A stretch of 62,076 nucleotides of DNA. It comes from Acidimicrobiales bacterium. GTDB lineage: Bacteria; Actinomycetota; Acidimicrobiia; Acidimicrobiales; RAAP-2. The stretch is taken from positions 1-62,076 of the forward strand of contig JANYFR010000064.1 of assembly GCA_025362585.1 (NCBI GenBank), in the 5' to 3' direction. Shown in pieces: positions 50,069 to 59,157 of this stretch (within the stretch, counting starts at the first letter, position 1; every line of letters starts with the position of its first letter). Both the position numbers and the translations under genes were made by a program. Below the pieces are notes generated by a model that saw nothing but the letters and a program-made list of their open reading frames with translations, was not told the origin of the DNA and did no database searches.

Positions 50069-50126
50069 ACCAACGAGAGTGCGGTCAGCCCCGTTCTAGA
50101 CTGGTTGCAAATTGCGGAGGAGAGCC

Positions 50127-51158
50127 ATGCGAATCGGAGTCCTGACCGCAGGAGGCGACGCCCCCGGTTTGAACGCCGCGATCCGCGCGATCGGCGAGAT
50201 GGCGATTCGCGACGGCCACGAGATCATCGGCATCGCCAATGGATGGGCGGGCCTGGCCCTCGACTTCGCCGGCTCGACGCTCGGCGAAGAGAGTCTGCGC
50301 GGCGTGATCGCCCAGGGCGGGACGCTCCTGGGTACCGCTCGCTACAACCTCGATCAACCGGCCGGTGGTCGCGATAGGGTCCTGCAGGCAATCGGCGAGC
50401 ATCTCGACGCTCTGGTGGCGATCGGGGGCGACGGCACCCAGCGGATCTCCACTTGGCTCGCCGACCGCGGTGCGCCCATCGTCGGCGTGCCCAAGACCCT
50501 CGACAACGACCTCCAAGTGACCGATTACTGCATCGGGTTTGACACGGCAATCAGCATCGTGGCCGAGTCGCTCGACCGTCTCTACACCACCGCGGCATCG
50601 CACCACCGGGTCATGGTGGTCGAGACAATGGGGCGCTCAACTGGGTGGGTGGCGGCCATGGGTGGGCTCGCGGGCGGCGCCGACATGATCGTCATTCCCG
50701 AGTTCCCCGTCACGATGGATGAGATCGTGCGTCACCTCGATAAGCGTCGTCGGGCCGGACTCGCCTTCTCGGTGGTCGTCGTCGCCGAAGGAGTCAACCT
50801 CTCGACGCTCGGCGGCGTCGAGTCTTCGGAGCTGGCGAGTGAGGGCGTCGGTGGCGTGCGACTCGCGACGCGGGGCGTCGGACAGTTCGTGGCCACCCAG
50901 ATTGAAGAGAGCGGTGACTTCGAAGTACGCACCACTGTCTTAGGGCACCTGCAACGCGGCGGCAGTCCGACCGCCCACGACCGAATTTGGGCGACCCGCG
51001 TCGGGGCGGGCGCCTACGAAGCGGTCGTCGCGGGCAAGTTCGGCATGATTCCCGTCGTGCGAGACGACGGCGTCGTGCTGGCGCCCCTGGCCGCAGTCTG
51101 TGAGGGCCGTCGACAGGTTCCGCGCGAGATCTACGACCTCTGCGCCATCTTCTTCTAG
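50127..51158 (+). CDS. pfkA: 6-phosphofructokinase
   Basis: A 343-residue PfkA. 'GVLTAGGDAPGLNAAIR', 'GGDGTQRIS', 'VPKTLDNDL', 'ETMGRSTGWVA' and 'LGHLQRGGSPT' are the substrate and phosphate-donor motifs. The donor site combines Gly in GGDG (ATP type) with Lys in PKTLDND (often seen in PPi type), as in actinobacterial mixed-group enzymes. GGAGGAG precedes the ATG, and TAGACT (about 50095) is a likely -10. It commits fructose-6-phosphate to glycolysis. Confidence 0.92.
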   Translation: MRIGVLTAGGDAPGLNAAIRAIGEMAIRDGHEIIGIANGWAGLALDFAGSTLGEESLRGVIAQGGTLLGTARYNLDQPAGGRDRVLQAIGEHLDALVAIGGDGTQRISTWLADRGAPIVGVPKTLDNDLQVTDYCIGFDTAISIVAESLDRLYTTAASHHRVMVVETMGRSTGWVAAMGGLAGGADMIVIPEFPVTMDEIVRHLDKRRRAGLAFSVVVVAEGVNLSTLGGVESSELASEGVGGVRLATRGVGQFVATQIEESGDFEVRTTVLGHLQRGGSPTAHDRIWATRVGAGAYEAVVAGKFGMIPVVRDDGVVLAPLAAVCEGRRQVPREIYDLCAIFF

Positions 51159-51214
51159 AGGAGCGTGCTCGGAGCGAGGGACTTAGAGTTGGCCTCAGAG
51201 GACAAGGAGCCCCA

Positions 51215-51538
51215 ATGTTGATATCCACCATGAACGACCTACCCGGCTACAAGATCACCCGCGTCATCGGAGAAGTGAATGGCCTGACCGTGCGTACGCG
51301 CAACGTCGGCGCCCAGATAGGTGCCACGTTGAAGGCAATCGGTGGCGGCGAACTGCGGGGTCTGACCAAGCAACTCCAGGAGTCGAGGGCCGAAGCGCTG
51401 AGCCGCCTCGGCGCCGCCGCCGCCGAAGCGGGCGCCACCGCAGTGGTGGCCATGCGCTACGACTCGAATGAACTGGCGGGCACTTTCCAGGAGATCCTCG
51501 CCTACGGCACCGCCGTGGTGGCGGAGCCCCTCGCCTAA
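51215..51538 (+). CDS. YbjQ-family (UPF0145) protein
   Basis: A 107-residue protein with 'TMNDLPGYKITRVIGEVNGL', and 'AAEAGATAVVAMRYDSNELA', the two conserved blocks of YbjQ/UPF0145 proteins, which form pentameric rings and have been called heavy-metal-binding without firm function. AAGGAG precedes the ATG. It lies 56 nt after pfkA on the same strand and may be co-transcribed. Confidence 0.88.
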   Translation: MLISTMNDLPGYKITRVIGEVNGLTVRTRNVGAQIGATLKAIGGGELRGLTKQLQESRAEALSRLGAAAAEAGATAVVAMRYDSNELAGTFQEILAYGTAVVAEPLA

Positions 51539-51579
51539 ACCGTGACGGTTCAGTGGTTCGGGCTCGACCCGGTGCGCCA

Positions 51580-52902
51580 ATGATTCCGCTGCTCGGTAGC
51601 GCCGCGATGCGCGTCGCCGACGCCGCGGCGGTCGCGTCGCGCGGCAGCGACGCACTGGTCGCGGCCGCGGGCACGGCCGTCGCCCTCGAAGCGAAGCGCA
51701 TGCTCGGCTCGTGCTACGGCGCACGCGTGGCGGTGGTCGTGGGGCCGGGACTCAACGGGGCCGATGGTCGGGTCGCGGCGTCGTGGCTGGTGACCCGGGG
51801 TGCCCGGGTGACGGTCTTTGACGTGGAGCATCAGCCGACGACACTCGCTGGCTACCACCTGGTGATTGACGCGGCCTTCGGGTTGGGATGTTCGAGACCG
51901 TACGAGGCGCCCACGGTCGCCCCGGGCACCCTGGTGCTCGCCCTCGACCTGCCCTCGGGGGTGGACGCCGACACCGGTGCGATCCTCGGGTCGCCCCTCG
52001 GCGCGGACGTGACCCTCGCGATCGGGGCACTGAAGCCCGCGCACGTCGATGGTCCTTCCGCGACACTGATTGGAGAACTCCGCTTCGCGGGTCTCGGCAT
52101 TGTCAGTACGTTCGACGACGGCCTGATGGAGGACCGCGACCTCGCCACGATGGTCATCCGACGCTTCGACGACCACAAGTGGTCACACGCCCTTCACGTC
52201 CTGGCCGGTTCGCCCCTCATGCCCGGGGCCGCCGAGTTGTGCGTGCGTGGCGCGCTGGCGGGCGGTGCGTCGATGGTGCGCCTCACTGGCCGAGGCGACC
52301 TCGCGGGTCTGGCCGACTGGCCGCCTGAGATGGTGCACGCGGGAGAGGGCGCTTTCGACCAGCGCTGTCGCAGTGTCGTCGCCGGTCCGGGACTCGGCGA
52401 CGGCGCCGCCGCGTGGCTGCTCCCGCGACTGCACGACGTCGCCGTACCGGTCGTGCTGGACGCCGACGGACTCGACCGCTCGATCTGGCCGGTGTCGGCG
52501 ACGGCGGCGAGTCGTTGGGTGTTGACACCGCACGCCGGCGAGTTCGTCCGCCTCACCGGGCGTGCGATGCCCGTTCGCCGCTTCGACGCCGTGCGCGAAC
52601 TCGCGCGCGAGAGCGGGTGCGTGGTGCTCCTGAAGGGCCCGACCACGGTCATCGCTAGTCCCGAGGGACACCTGCGGATTGTCCGATCGGGCACGGCCGC
52701 GCTGGCGACCGCCGGAACGGGCGACGTGCTCGGAGGGCTCATCGGGGCGACAATCGCGCGGGGTCATGGTTCGCTCGAAGCGGCGGCCCTCGCCGCGCAC
52801 CTGCACGGCCGAGCCGGTGCCCTGCTGGGGACCTACGGACGCGCCTGTGATCTGACTCGGGCGATCGCCGTCGTTCTCGAACGAGTCGTCGGGGCACCCT
52901 GA
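51580..52902 (+). CDS. nnr: NAD(P)HX epimerase/dehydratase (bifunctional repair enzyme)
   Basis: A 440-residue fusion. The N-terminal ~190 residues are a YjeF_N-type epimerase domain ('VVVGPGLNGADGRVAASWL', 'VIDAAFGLG', 'ALDLPSGVDADTG'). The C-terminal part is the ADP-dependent dehydratase ('VAGPGLGDG', 'LDADGLD', 'LTPHAGEFVRL', 'LKGPTTVIA', 'GTGDVLGGLIGA'). It repairs hydrated NADH/NADPH. The epimerase loop reads LNGADG instead of the usual NNGGDG, so that half may be weakened. The start is uncertain: ATG 51580 or 51607. Confidence 0.9.
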   Translation: MIPLLGSAAMRVADAAAVASRGSDALVAAAGTAVALEAKRMLGSCYGARVAVVVGPGLNGADGRVAASWLVTRGARVTVFDVEHQPTTLAGYHLVIDAAFGLGCSRPYEAPTVAPGTLVLALDLPSGVDADTGAILGSPLGADVTLAIGALKPAHVDGPSATLIGELRFAGLGIVSTFDDGLMEDRDLATMVIRRFDDHKWSHALHVLAGSPLMPGAAELCVRGALAGGASMVRLTGRGDLAGLADWPPEMVHAGEGAFDQRCRSVVAGPGLGDGAAAWLLPRLHDVAVPVVLDADGLDRSIWPVSATAASRWVLTPHAGEFVRLTGRAMPVRRFDAVRELARESGCVVLLKGPTTVIASPEGHLRIVRSGTAALATAGTGDVLGGLIGATIARGHGSLEAAALAAHLHGRAGALLGTYGRACDLTRAIAVVLERVVGAP

Positions 52903-52984
52903 ATCTGGTCGCGAGTCGGTGGCAATCAGGGACAGCGACGATTGACGAGTGGCGCGAGCGCCCGGCACCCGCGCCTACGCCGGC

Positions 52985-52998
52985 GCTACCTTGGTAGC
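52985..52998. promoter_or_regulatory. Palindrome GCTACC-TT-GGTAGC before the second acyl-CoA dehydrogenase
   Basis: A perfect 6-bp inverted repeat with a 2-bp spacer lies 11 nt upstream of ATG 53009 and contains a possible -10 box TACCTT (52987-52992). It could be a repressor operator over the promoter, or a hairpin at the 5' end of the mRNA. Confidence 0.35.
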
Positions 52999-53008
52999 GG
53001 GGGTATCC

Positions 53009-54214
53009 ATGGAGAGTTCGACGGTCGCGCGGTCCGACCACGACGGCGAGGGCCGGGGCCTCCTCGCCCCGATGACCGTAGCGGTCAACGACGCCGGCGC
53101 GCGACAAGACGACCCCCGCCGACTCGATCTGCGCGCGTGGCTCGAGCGCCATCCGGCGCCGAGCGGCCGGGAACTGGCGGGGGCCGGTCTCGTCGCCCCG
53201 AACCTTCCCCCTCCTTGGGGACGCGGGGCCGACGTCGACTACCAACTCTTGATCGACGACGAACTCTGTCGCGCGGGCGTGCAACGACCGATTAACCCAA
53301 TTGGCATCGGCTGGGCCGGCCCGACGATTCTCTACGCCGGCACCGTTGAGCAACAGGAGCGCTGGATGCCCGGACTCTTGAGCGGCGAGGAGTTCTGGTG
53401 TCAACTCTTCAGCGAGCCCGGCGCGGGCAGCGACCTCGCGTCACTGACGACCACGGCGCGACGTGACGGTGATGAGTGGGTCATCTCCGGACAGAAGGTC
53501 TGGACGAGTTACGCCCACATGGCATCGTGGGGCATCCTCCTCGCGCGAACCTCGAGCGAGGGGTCGCTCCAGCGGGGTATCAGTTACTTCGTCTGTCCGA
53601 TGCGCGCCCTCGGGCTCACGATCCGACCGATTGTTGACTTAACGGGCGACCACGCCTTTAACGAGGTCTTCTTCGACGACGTGCGCCTCCCGATCGACTA
53701 CCTCATTGGCGAAGTTAGTGACGGGTGGCGCCTCGCGAAGGTCACCCTCGGCAACGAACGGGTCTCGCTGTCGGGCGAAGGCGTGCTCTGGGGACGTGGG
53801 CCGACGGCGAACGACCTGGTCGCCCTCGTGCGCGAGCGTCACGTCGCGCACACGGCGCTCGAGCGCGATGAACTTGTCAAGTGCTGGTCACACGGCGAGA
53901 TATTGCGACTGCTGCGCCTCCGGCTCGTCTCGGCGGCACTGGCCGGACGCGAACCGGGACCTGAGGCGAGCCTGCGCAAGGCCCTGGCCGACGACCACGG
54001 CCAAGAGGTAATGACGCTCGCCCACCGCCTCGCTGGCGCGGCCGGCATGCTCGCCCAACGTGGTCCCGGCGGCGTCGCGGGCGCGGAGGGCGCGACCTGG
54101 TCGTACGGATTCCTCTACGCGCAGGCCCTCACGATCGGTGGCGGCACCGCGGCGGTGCAGCGCAACATCATTGGCGAGCGCGTGCTCGGACTGCCCCGCG
54201 ATCCGGCGCACTGA
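53009..54214 (+). CDS. Acyl-CoA dehydrogenase family protein
   Basis: A 401-residue flavoprotein: 'WCQLFSEPGAGSDLASLTTT', 'ISGQKVWTSYAHMASWGILL', 'NEVFFDDVRLP' and the C-terminal 'GGGTAAVQRNIIGERVLGLP'. The N-terminal helical domain is shortened and begins with a ~35-residue variable segment. Such forms occur among actinobacterial lipid and steroid side-chain dehydrogenases, which can work as heteromers. ATG 53009 is preferred over the upstream GTG 52949, which would add 20 unlikely residues. It is not adjacent to the paralogue at 33 kb. Confidence 0.85.
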   Translation: MESSTVARSDHDGEGRGLLAPMTVAVNDAGARQDDPRRLDLRAWLERHPAPSGRELAGAGLVAPNLPPPWGRGADVDYQLLIDDELCRAGVQRPINPIGIGWAGPTILYAGTVEQQERWMPGLLSGEEFWCQLFSEPGAGSDLASLTTTARRDGDEWVISGQKVWTSYAHMASWGILLARTSSEGSLQRGISYFVCPMRALGLTIRPIVDLTGDHAFNEVFFDDVRLPIDYLIGEVSDGWRLAKVTLGNERVSLSGEGVLWGRGPTANDLVALVRERHVAHTALERDELVKCWSHGEILRLLRLRLVSAALAGREPGPEASLRKALADDHGQEVMTLAHRLAGAAGMLAQRGPGGVAGAEGATWSYGFLYAQALTIGGGTAAVQRNIIGERVLGLPRDPAH

Positions 54215-54232
54215 TCACTGTCGACGTTTTCG

Positions 54233-54655
54233 CTACTCGGGCTCGGCGTACCGAGCGACCGTGAAGGCGGCCGTGGTCGGCACGCACAGAGTGAAGACGA
54301 GGAGGCTCAGCGACACAATCACGAGCGACGAACCGCGCACGTGATCGCGAACGAAGGCCAACTCAATCATGCCCGCGACCACGATGTAGGCGAGCAGCTC
54401 CCACTTAAAGACCTTGAAGAAGGTCCCCCACGCGAAGTCCGGTAAGCGAGCGAGTAGGACAACAGCGCTCAGCAGCAGCGCCGCGCCCGCGCTCAAGAGC
54501 AGGACCGAGGCGCCGAGTGGCGCTCGACGCGGGGCGTAGGAGGCGAGCAGGATGCCGCCAACGACCACGCACGCGAGGGCCAACGTACTCAGCCACGCGA
54601 TTGGGGGGAACGGACGGTCCGGCGCGTCGGCTCCGTGGGTCGCCTCGACGCTCAT
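54233..54655 (-). CDS. Membrane protein with four helices, function unknown
   Basis: A 140-residue protein with about four hydrophobic helices ('LSTLALACVVVGGILLAS', 'LGASVLLLSAGAALLLSAVV', 'ELLAYIVVAGMIELAFV', 'LVIVSLSLLVFTLCVPTTAA'). The segment 'FAWGTFFKVFKWELLAYI' has aromatic and charged residues at the membrane edge. No family recognised. ATG overlaps the upstream membrane-protein stop (ATGA), so the two probably work together. Confidence 0.65.
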   Translation of the reverse strand: MSVEATHGADAPDRPFPPIAWLSTLALACVVVGGILLASYAPRRAPLGASVLLLSAGAALLLSAVVLLARLPDFAWGTFFKVFKWELLAYIVVAGMIELAFVRDHVRGSSLVIVSLSLLVFTLCVPTTAAFTVARYAEPE

Positions 54656-55260
54656 CGTGAGGCCACCCTCGTCATAATCACCAGCGTCGCGATCTGCATG
54701 AGGCCCGTGATGCCCGCGGTGTAGATGAACCGGTTCATCAGACGTTGAATCCGCGCACCGTTCGGTACCGATCTATTCATCTCGAACAGGACGGCGATAT
54801 TCGCCGGCTCGAGGATGCCCAGTGCGACGACGGCCATGACGCCAACGACGCAGAACGACACGATCAGCCAGGCATGGTTGGGACTCGTGGTGGAGAGGTT
54901 CCCGAGCAACCGCGCCACCTGAAATCCGGTGGCGAGGGTCATGGTCACGACCGTCGGCATGATGATCACCATCGCGGGCATGAACTTGGCGGAGAACTCG
55001 GCGCGCGCCGGAATCGAGAGTCGTCCGAGAATCGGGCCGATCACGAATCCGACGAAGAGGTCGATGCCGGTCCAGAGCCCTCCGCCGACCACGTGACAAA
55101 AGACGAGGCCCCACTTCCAGTTGGCGACCACCGACACGACGACAAAGGCGAGGATGACGGCGACGAGTGGGAGACCCTTCAGCGGCACCACGGCGATCGG
55201 CGGTCGCGATGATGGTCCTTCGCGAGTCGCCGCAACTGCATCCACAAGATCGTCGCTCAC
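54652..55260 (-). CDS. Multi-pass membrane protein, DUF2269-like, function unknown
   Basis: A 202-residue protein with a cytoplasmic N-terminus and about five or six helices. 'LVFCHVVGGGLWTGIDLFVG' and 'FVIGPILGRLSIPARAEF' recall DUF2269-like membrane proteins, in which a helix His and a Trp-Gly turn recur; heme or metal binding is possible but unproven. GTG 55260 is chosen for GGAGAGG 7 nt upstream. First gene of a two-gene operon. Confidence 0.65.
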   Translation of the reverse strand: MSDDLVDAVAATREGPSSRPPIAVVPLKGLPLVAVILAFVVVSVVANWKWGLVFCHVVGGGLWTGIDLFVGFVIGPILGRLSIPARAEFSAKFMPAMVIIMPTVVTMTLATGFQVARLLGNLSTTSPNHAWLIVSFCVVGVMAVVALGILEPANIAVLFEMNRSVPNGARIQRLMNRFIYTAGITGLMQIATLVIMTRVASR

Positions 55261-55487
55261 GTCACCGCCTCTCCGGCTCGTTGATGCGACGAATCCTACG
55301 GCGCGCGACGCCGTGGCGCTGGCCCCGCGTCGAAACAAGATAAGAAACCTCTTCGCTACTGGGGCGTAACGTGCCCCGAACTGGACGTCGCGGACAAATC
55401 AATCGAAGACGGAGGCGAGGAAGCGTTTTCTTAGAACGGCACTGCAGCAGTCAACGTGCCAGTCGACCTCGTCACCACGAACCGTTG

Positions 55488-58052
55488 CTAGGGCAGACTC
55501 ACGCTGGCGTGAAGTGAGAGATCCACCGATGAGTGGCCGACGTCGATGCCGTAGCGACCGGCCAAGGTCGTCAAAGCACTGTTTCGGTAGGTCTGAAAGC
55601 CGGACCACGGGATGGTCACGGACACGCGCGTGTTCGCCGACGGCGCCAGGCGCACCCGGGCAAACGTGCGGAGTTGTTCGGGGGGTTCACCGGCGCCGCT
55701 CGGATAGTGCACGTAAACCTGCACCACGTCGGCCCCGAGGCGTGGGCCGACGTTGGCCACCGTGACGTGGACGACGACGCCGGCGACGGATTTGGTGACC
55801 TTGAGATCGGACAGCGAGAAGCTGGAGTAGCCGAGTCCGAAGCCGAAGGGGAAGAGTGGCGTCACTCGGTTCGTCTGGTACCAGCGGTAGCCGATGTTCA
55901 GTCCCGTGCTGAAGTTGACGACGCCGTTGACGCCCGGGAACTGGCTGGTCACCGCAAGGGGGGTCGATGCTCTATCCGTCGGAAACGTAATGGGGAGTCG
56001 ACCCGACGGATTCACCCGACCAGTCAAGACCGCCGCGATCGCGGTGCCGTCCTCCTGACCCGGGTACCACGCCTCGAGCACCGCGGCGACGTGGCTGAGC
56101 CACGGCATGTACACTGCGCCACCGGTGTTGAGCACGACGATCGTGTGGGGATTGACCGCGGCGACCGCCGAGATGAGGGCGTTACCGACACCGGGCAGGT
56201 TGAGGTTGGCGCGGTCGGTGCCCTCCTGGTTGTAGTCCCCGGCGAAGACAATGGCCACCTGGGACCGGCGCGCTGCGGCGACCGCGGCGTTGATCTGCGG
56301 TGTCACGTCCTGGATGCCGAACTGGGGCGCCCGGTGGCCCCGCACCGCGAACCAGGCGGCGGAGAATTCGTAGCGGCGACCGGCAACCAGTGAGACCGTC
56401 GTCGCAATGTCCGAGCGGATGTGCAGGCCGGGCGACGAGAGGATCTCGTGGCCGTTAAGGTACAACCACGTATCGCCGACTTGCTGGAACGAGAGTTCGT
56501 AGGTTCCGGTCTTCACCGCCCTCACCACGGCCGACCACTTCATCCACCCTTCACTCGTACCCGGGGACGTCGCCGTCGCGAGCGCGGGGGTGACGTTCGG
56601 ACTGTCGACGATCAGCACGTCAGCCTTGCCGGGTTCGGGTCGGCCGTTGATCGGCGTCACGAGGCTCAGTGGTGTGCCCCCGACGATATCGACGTCGCCC
56701 AGTCGATCGAGTTCGAGTCCCGGGGGGCCGCCGGGCTTGTAGGTCACGTGGACCCGGCGACCGAAAACCGCGCGCAGGGCCGACAGCGGGGTGATCACGT
56801 AGGGCGCGACGACTGCCGAGCTCCCGCCGCCCGCGACCAGAGGCCGCTGGCCGGCGGTGTCGCCAATGACCGCGACCGACGTGACGTTCTTTCCAAGTGG
56901 CAGGATCGACCCGGCGTTCTTTAACAACACGATGCTGTTTTCAGCGGTGTGCAGGGCCACGAGGGCGTGGGCTGGCGTCACGGCCTTCGCGTAGAGCGAT
57001 CCCGTGAGGGGGTGGGCGATGAGCCCGAAGCGAAACATCTGGGTCAGCACAGCGTGCACGGCCCGATTGAGATCACTGAGTGCGAGGAACTTCGTCCTCA
57101 CGAGGTGCTCGACGGTGGACGGCAAGGCGGGTTTGATCACTGAGATCCCCGCTCGAAAAGCCAGCGCCACGTTGGGAACGGCCTGCATATCGGAACGGAC
57201 GAAGCCCGAGAAGCCCCAGCTGCGCAATGTCTGGTAGAGCGCAGGGCTCGAACAGGTGTTGACACCATTGAGCTTGCCGTAAGAGCACATCAGCGAAGCG
57301 ACGTGGGCCTGTTGGACGGCCGAGCGAAAGGGCACGTTATAGAGCTCAGCCAGCGCTCGCGGCGAGACCAACTGGTTGAGCCGCACGCGCGCGGTCTCTT
57401 GGGTGTAGGCGCTGTAGTGCTTGGCGTTGTCCATGATGCCGCGCGACTGGATACCCAGGATGTTCGCCACCCCGAGAATGCTGGCGAGGTACGGGTCCTC
57501 ACCGTAGGTCTCGAAGATTCGTCCACTTTGAGGAACACGCGCGAGGTTCATCTCGGTCGCCTGAACGGCGGAAATTCCCTTCGTACGGGCCTCCTCGGCA
57601 ATCGCCACCCCGACGGCACGCGCGATCCTCGGGTTCCACGTGGCGGCGACCGCAATCGGCGATGGGAACTGCGTCACTCCCTGCAGGCCGTTAGCGAGAC
57701 CGCTCGGGCCGTCGGACATTGAGAGGGGAGGAATACAGAGTGACGGGACACCGATGTTCTCGTTTTGCAGTGGTGGGCGCTTGCGTAACACGACGAACGC
57801 CGCCTTCTGGGCGAGCGTCATCTGGGAGAGGACTTCATTACTGAGGGCGCTGGGGCTGGCGGCGTGGTGCAACGACTGGGCGACCCACGGACAGTGTCCG
57901 CTCTCGAGAACCGTGGGCGCCGGGGTCGGTGAGATGGCTTGGCTCGCCAGGGCCGTCGTGGGGCCGAGAGCCCCCAAGACCATGGGAACGACCGCGAGCA
58001 TGGACACGAAAGTCGTGCGCCAGCGGGGGCGACCAGACGAACTTCGAGTCAC
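55488..58052 (-). CDS. Secreted glycoside hydrolase family 3 with PA14 domain
   Basis: An 854-residue exported beta-glycosidase. A signal peptide ('WRTTFVSMLAVVPMVLGALG', cleaved near 'ALAS') precedes the GH3 barrel ('SDGPSGLANG', 'NLARVPQSGRIFETYGEDPY', 'NAKHYSAYTQE', nucleophile Asp in 'GFVRSDMQAV'), the GH3 C-domain, an inserted PA14 sugar-binding domain ('GWMKWSAVVRAVKTGTYELS', 'GDTWLYLNG') and a C-terminal fibronectin-like domain. It removes beta-linked sugars from oligosaccharides or glycosides outside the cell. GTG 58052 follows GGAAAGGA; an ATG at 58085 lacks a site. Confidence 0.9.
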   Translation of the reverse strand: MTRSSSGRPRWRTTFVSMLAVVPMVLGALGPTTALASQAISPTPAPTVLESGHCPWVAQSLHHAASPSALSNEVLSQMTLAQKAAFVVLRKRPPLQNENIGVPSLCIPPLSMSDGPSGLANGLQGVTQFPSPIAVAATWNPRIARAVGVAIAEEARTKGISAVQATEMNLARVPQSGRIFETYGEDPYLASILGVANILGIQSRGIMDNAKHYSAYTQETARVRLNQLVSPRALAELYNVPFRSAVQQAHVASLMCSYGKLNGVNTCSSPALYQTLRSWGFSGFVRSDMQAVPNVALAFRAGISVIKPALPSTVEHLVRTKFLALSDLNRAVHAVLTQMFRFGLIAHPLTGSLYAKAVTPAHALVALHTAENSIVLLKNAGSILPLGKNVTSVAVIGDTAGQRPLVAGGGSSAVVAPYVITPLSALRAVFGRRVHVTYKPGGPPGLELDRLGDVDIVGGTPLSLVTPINGRPEPGKADVLIVDSPNVTPALATATSPGTSEGWMKWSAVVRAVKTGTYELSFQQVGDTWLYLNGHEILSSPGLHIRSDIATTVSLVAGRRYEFSAAWFAVRGHRAPQFGIQDVTPQINAAVAAARRSQVAIVFAGDYNQEGTDRANLNLPGVGNALISAVAAVNPHTIVVLNTGGAVYMPWLSHVAAVLEAWYPGQEDGTAIAAVLTGRVNPSGRLPITFPTDRASTPLAVTSQFPGVNGVVNFSTGLNIGYRWYQTNRVTPLFPFGFGLGYSSFSLSDLKVTKSVAGVVVHVTVANVGPRLGADVVQVYVHYPSGAGEPPEQLRTFARVRLAPSANTRVSVTIPWSGFQTYRNSALTTLAGRYGIDVGHSSVDLSLHASVSLP

Positions 58053-58165
58053 AGATCCTTTCCCAACGTATCGAGAAGTCTTCATCGTCGAGATCGGGAG
58101 ATGAAGACGAGGGCACCGCGAAAGCGACACCGACGGACAGGTAACCGTAGCAGCCTGAAAGGTCG

Positions 58166-58194
58166 TTGAATTTACCGGAAGATTTTGATAAGAC
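58166..58194 (+). promoter_or_regulatory. Possible promoter TTGAAT-N17-TAAGAC upstream of mscL
   Basis: TTGAAT (58166-58171) and TAAGAC (58189-58194) are 17 bp apart, about 130 bp before the mscL ATG, in the divergent region shared with the GH3 gene. Confidence 0.35.
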
Positions 58195-58324
58195 TGGTCC
58201 AGATTCGTCGCACCTACATGGTCTCGAGTTTGGTGGCGTGCCATTGGCGCCTCACACGAGCATCACGAGTTCGGAGGGGTCGACGGACGCAATGGTTGCG
58301 ACCGTTCGAAGAGGGGGGACGGGC

Positions 58325-58735
58325 ATGAAGGGCTTCAAGAGTTTCCTAATGCAGGGCGAACTGATAGTGATCGCGGTGGGGTTGGTCGTCGCGCTGGCAT
58401 TCAGCACGCTCATCAAGGCGTTCACCGACAACATCATCACCCCGCTCGTCAACGCCGCCGCCGGCGGCGGCTCCACCGGGCAGGGGTTGGGGTGGACAGT
58501 CAGCGGTCAGCGAATAAACCTAGGGGCGTTCATCTCGGGAATCGTCTACTTCATTACGTTCATGGCCGTCATCTACTTCGCCATCGTCGTGCCGTATCGC
58601 TCGTACATGCAACGCCGTGGCACCTCCGTGTTCGGCGAGGCGGCGCCCTCCAAGGCCTGCCCAAACTGTCTCTCCGCCGGGCTGCCAGTGGCCGCCACGA
58701 AGTGCAAATTCTGTGCCAGTGAGCTCGTCGCCTGA
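58325..58735 (+). CDS. mscL: Large-conductance mechanosensitive channel with zinc-ribbon tail
   Basis: A 136-residue MscL. 'MKGFKSFLMQGELIVIAVGL' is the N-terminal amphipathic helix and TM1, 'STLIKAFTDNIITPLVNAAA' the pore helix end, and 'FISGIVYFITFMAVIYFAIV' TM2. The C-terminal cytoplasmic tail is not the usual helical bundle but a zinc ribbon ('CPNCLSAGLPVAATKCKFCA'). It opens under membrane tension to release solutes. ATG 58325 follows an AGAGGGGGG tract; upstream in-frame codons look non-coding. Confidence 0.92.
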   Translation: MKGFKSFLMQGELIVIAVGLVVALAFSTLIKAFTDNIITPLVNAAAGGGSTGQGLGWTVSGQRINLGAFISGIVYFITFMAVIYFAIVVPYRSYMQRRGTSVFGEAAPSKACPNCLSAGLPVAATKCKFCASELVA

Positions 58736-59157
58736 CGGCACCCGAGAGCGAGAGCACACTCAATCCAACAGTGGGTGCACGGGCTCCCAACGTCGTGAAC
58801 ACTCGTGTCGTCGAGCTGGTACGCGAGAAGAGTTCGTTCGTCCCCGGTTAGCCGCAGAGGCGGTGTAATGAGGCGTCTCTGGATTTGACCCTCACCGATT
58901 ATTCGTCTCAATATCACGGGGCTGAGAAGATTCCCGCCAAGCCGGAATACAACCGAAGTACATGACACGACGACGCTGGCATTCTCGACCAGATCGCATC
59001 AATCCAAGAGGTTTCGAGTGACCTTCCTTGATGGTGCGCAATGTCGGGTTGACGCGCACTTGAGGCACATCGCACCACGGTCCTTCGCCCTCCGTGCGCA
59101 GACGCACCACTGTCTCTGCCGAACGACGTTGGTCCGTCAACCAATCGTTGTCGGGTC
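58736..59157. other. Intergenic stretch without recognised gene
   Basis: About 420 nt between mscL and the S51-like gene. Codon bias looks weaker than in neighbouring genes and only short frames without known motifs occur. It may contain decayed coding sequence; nothing specific can be named. Confidence 0.4.
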
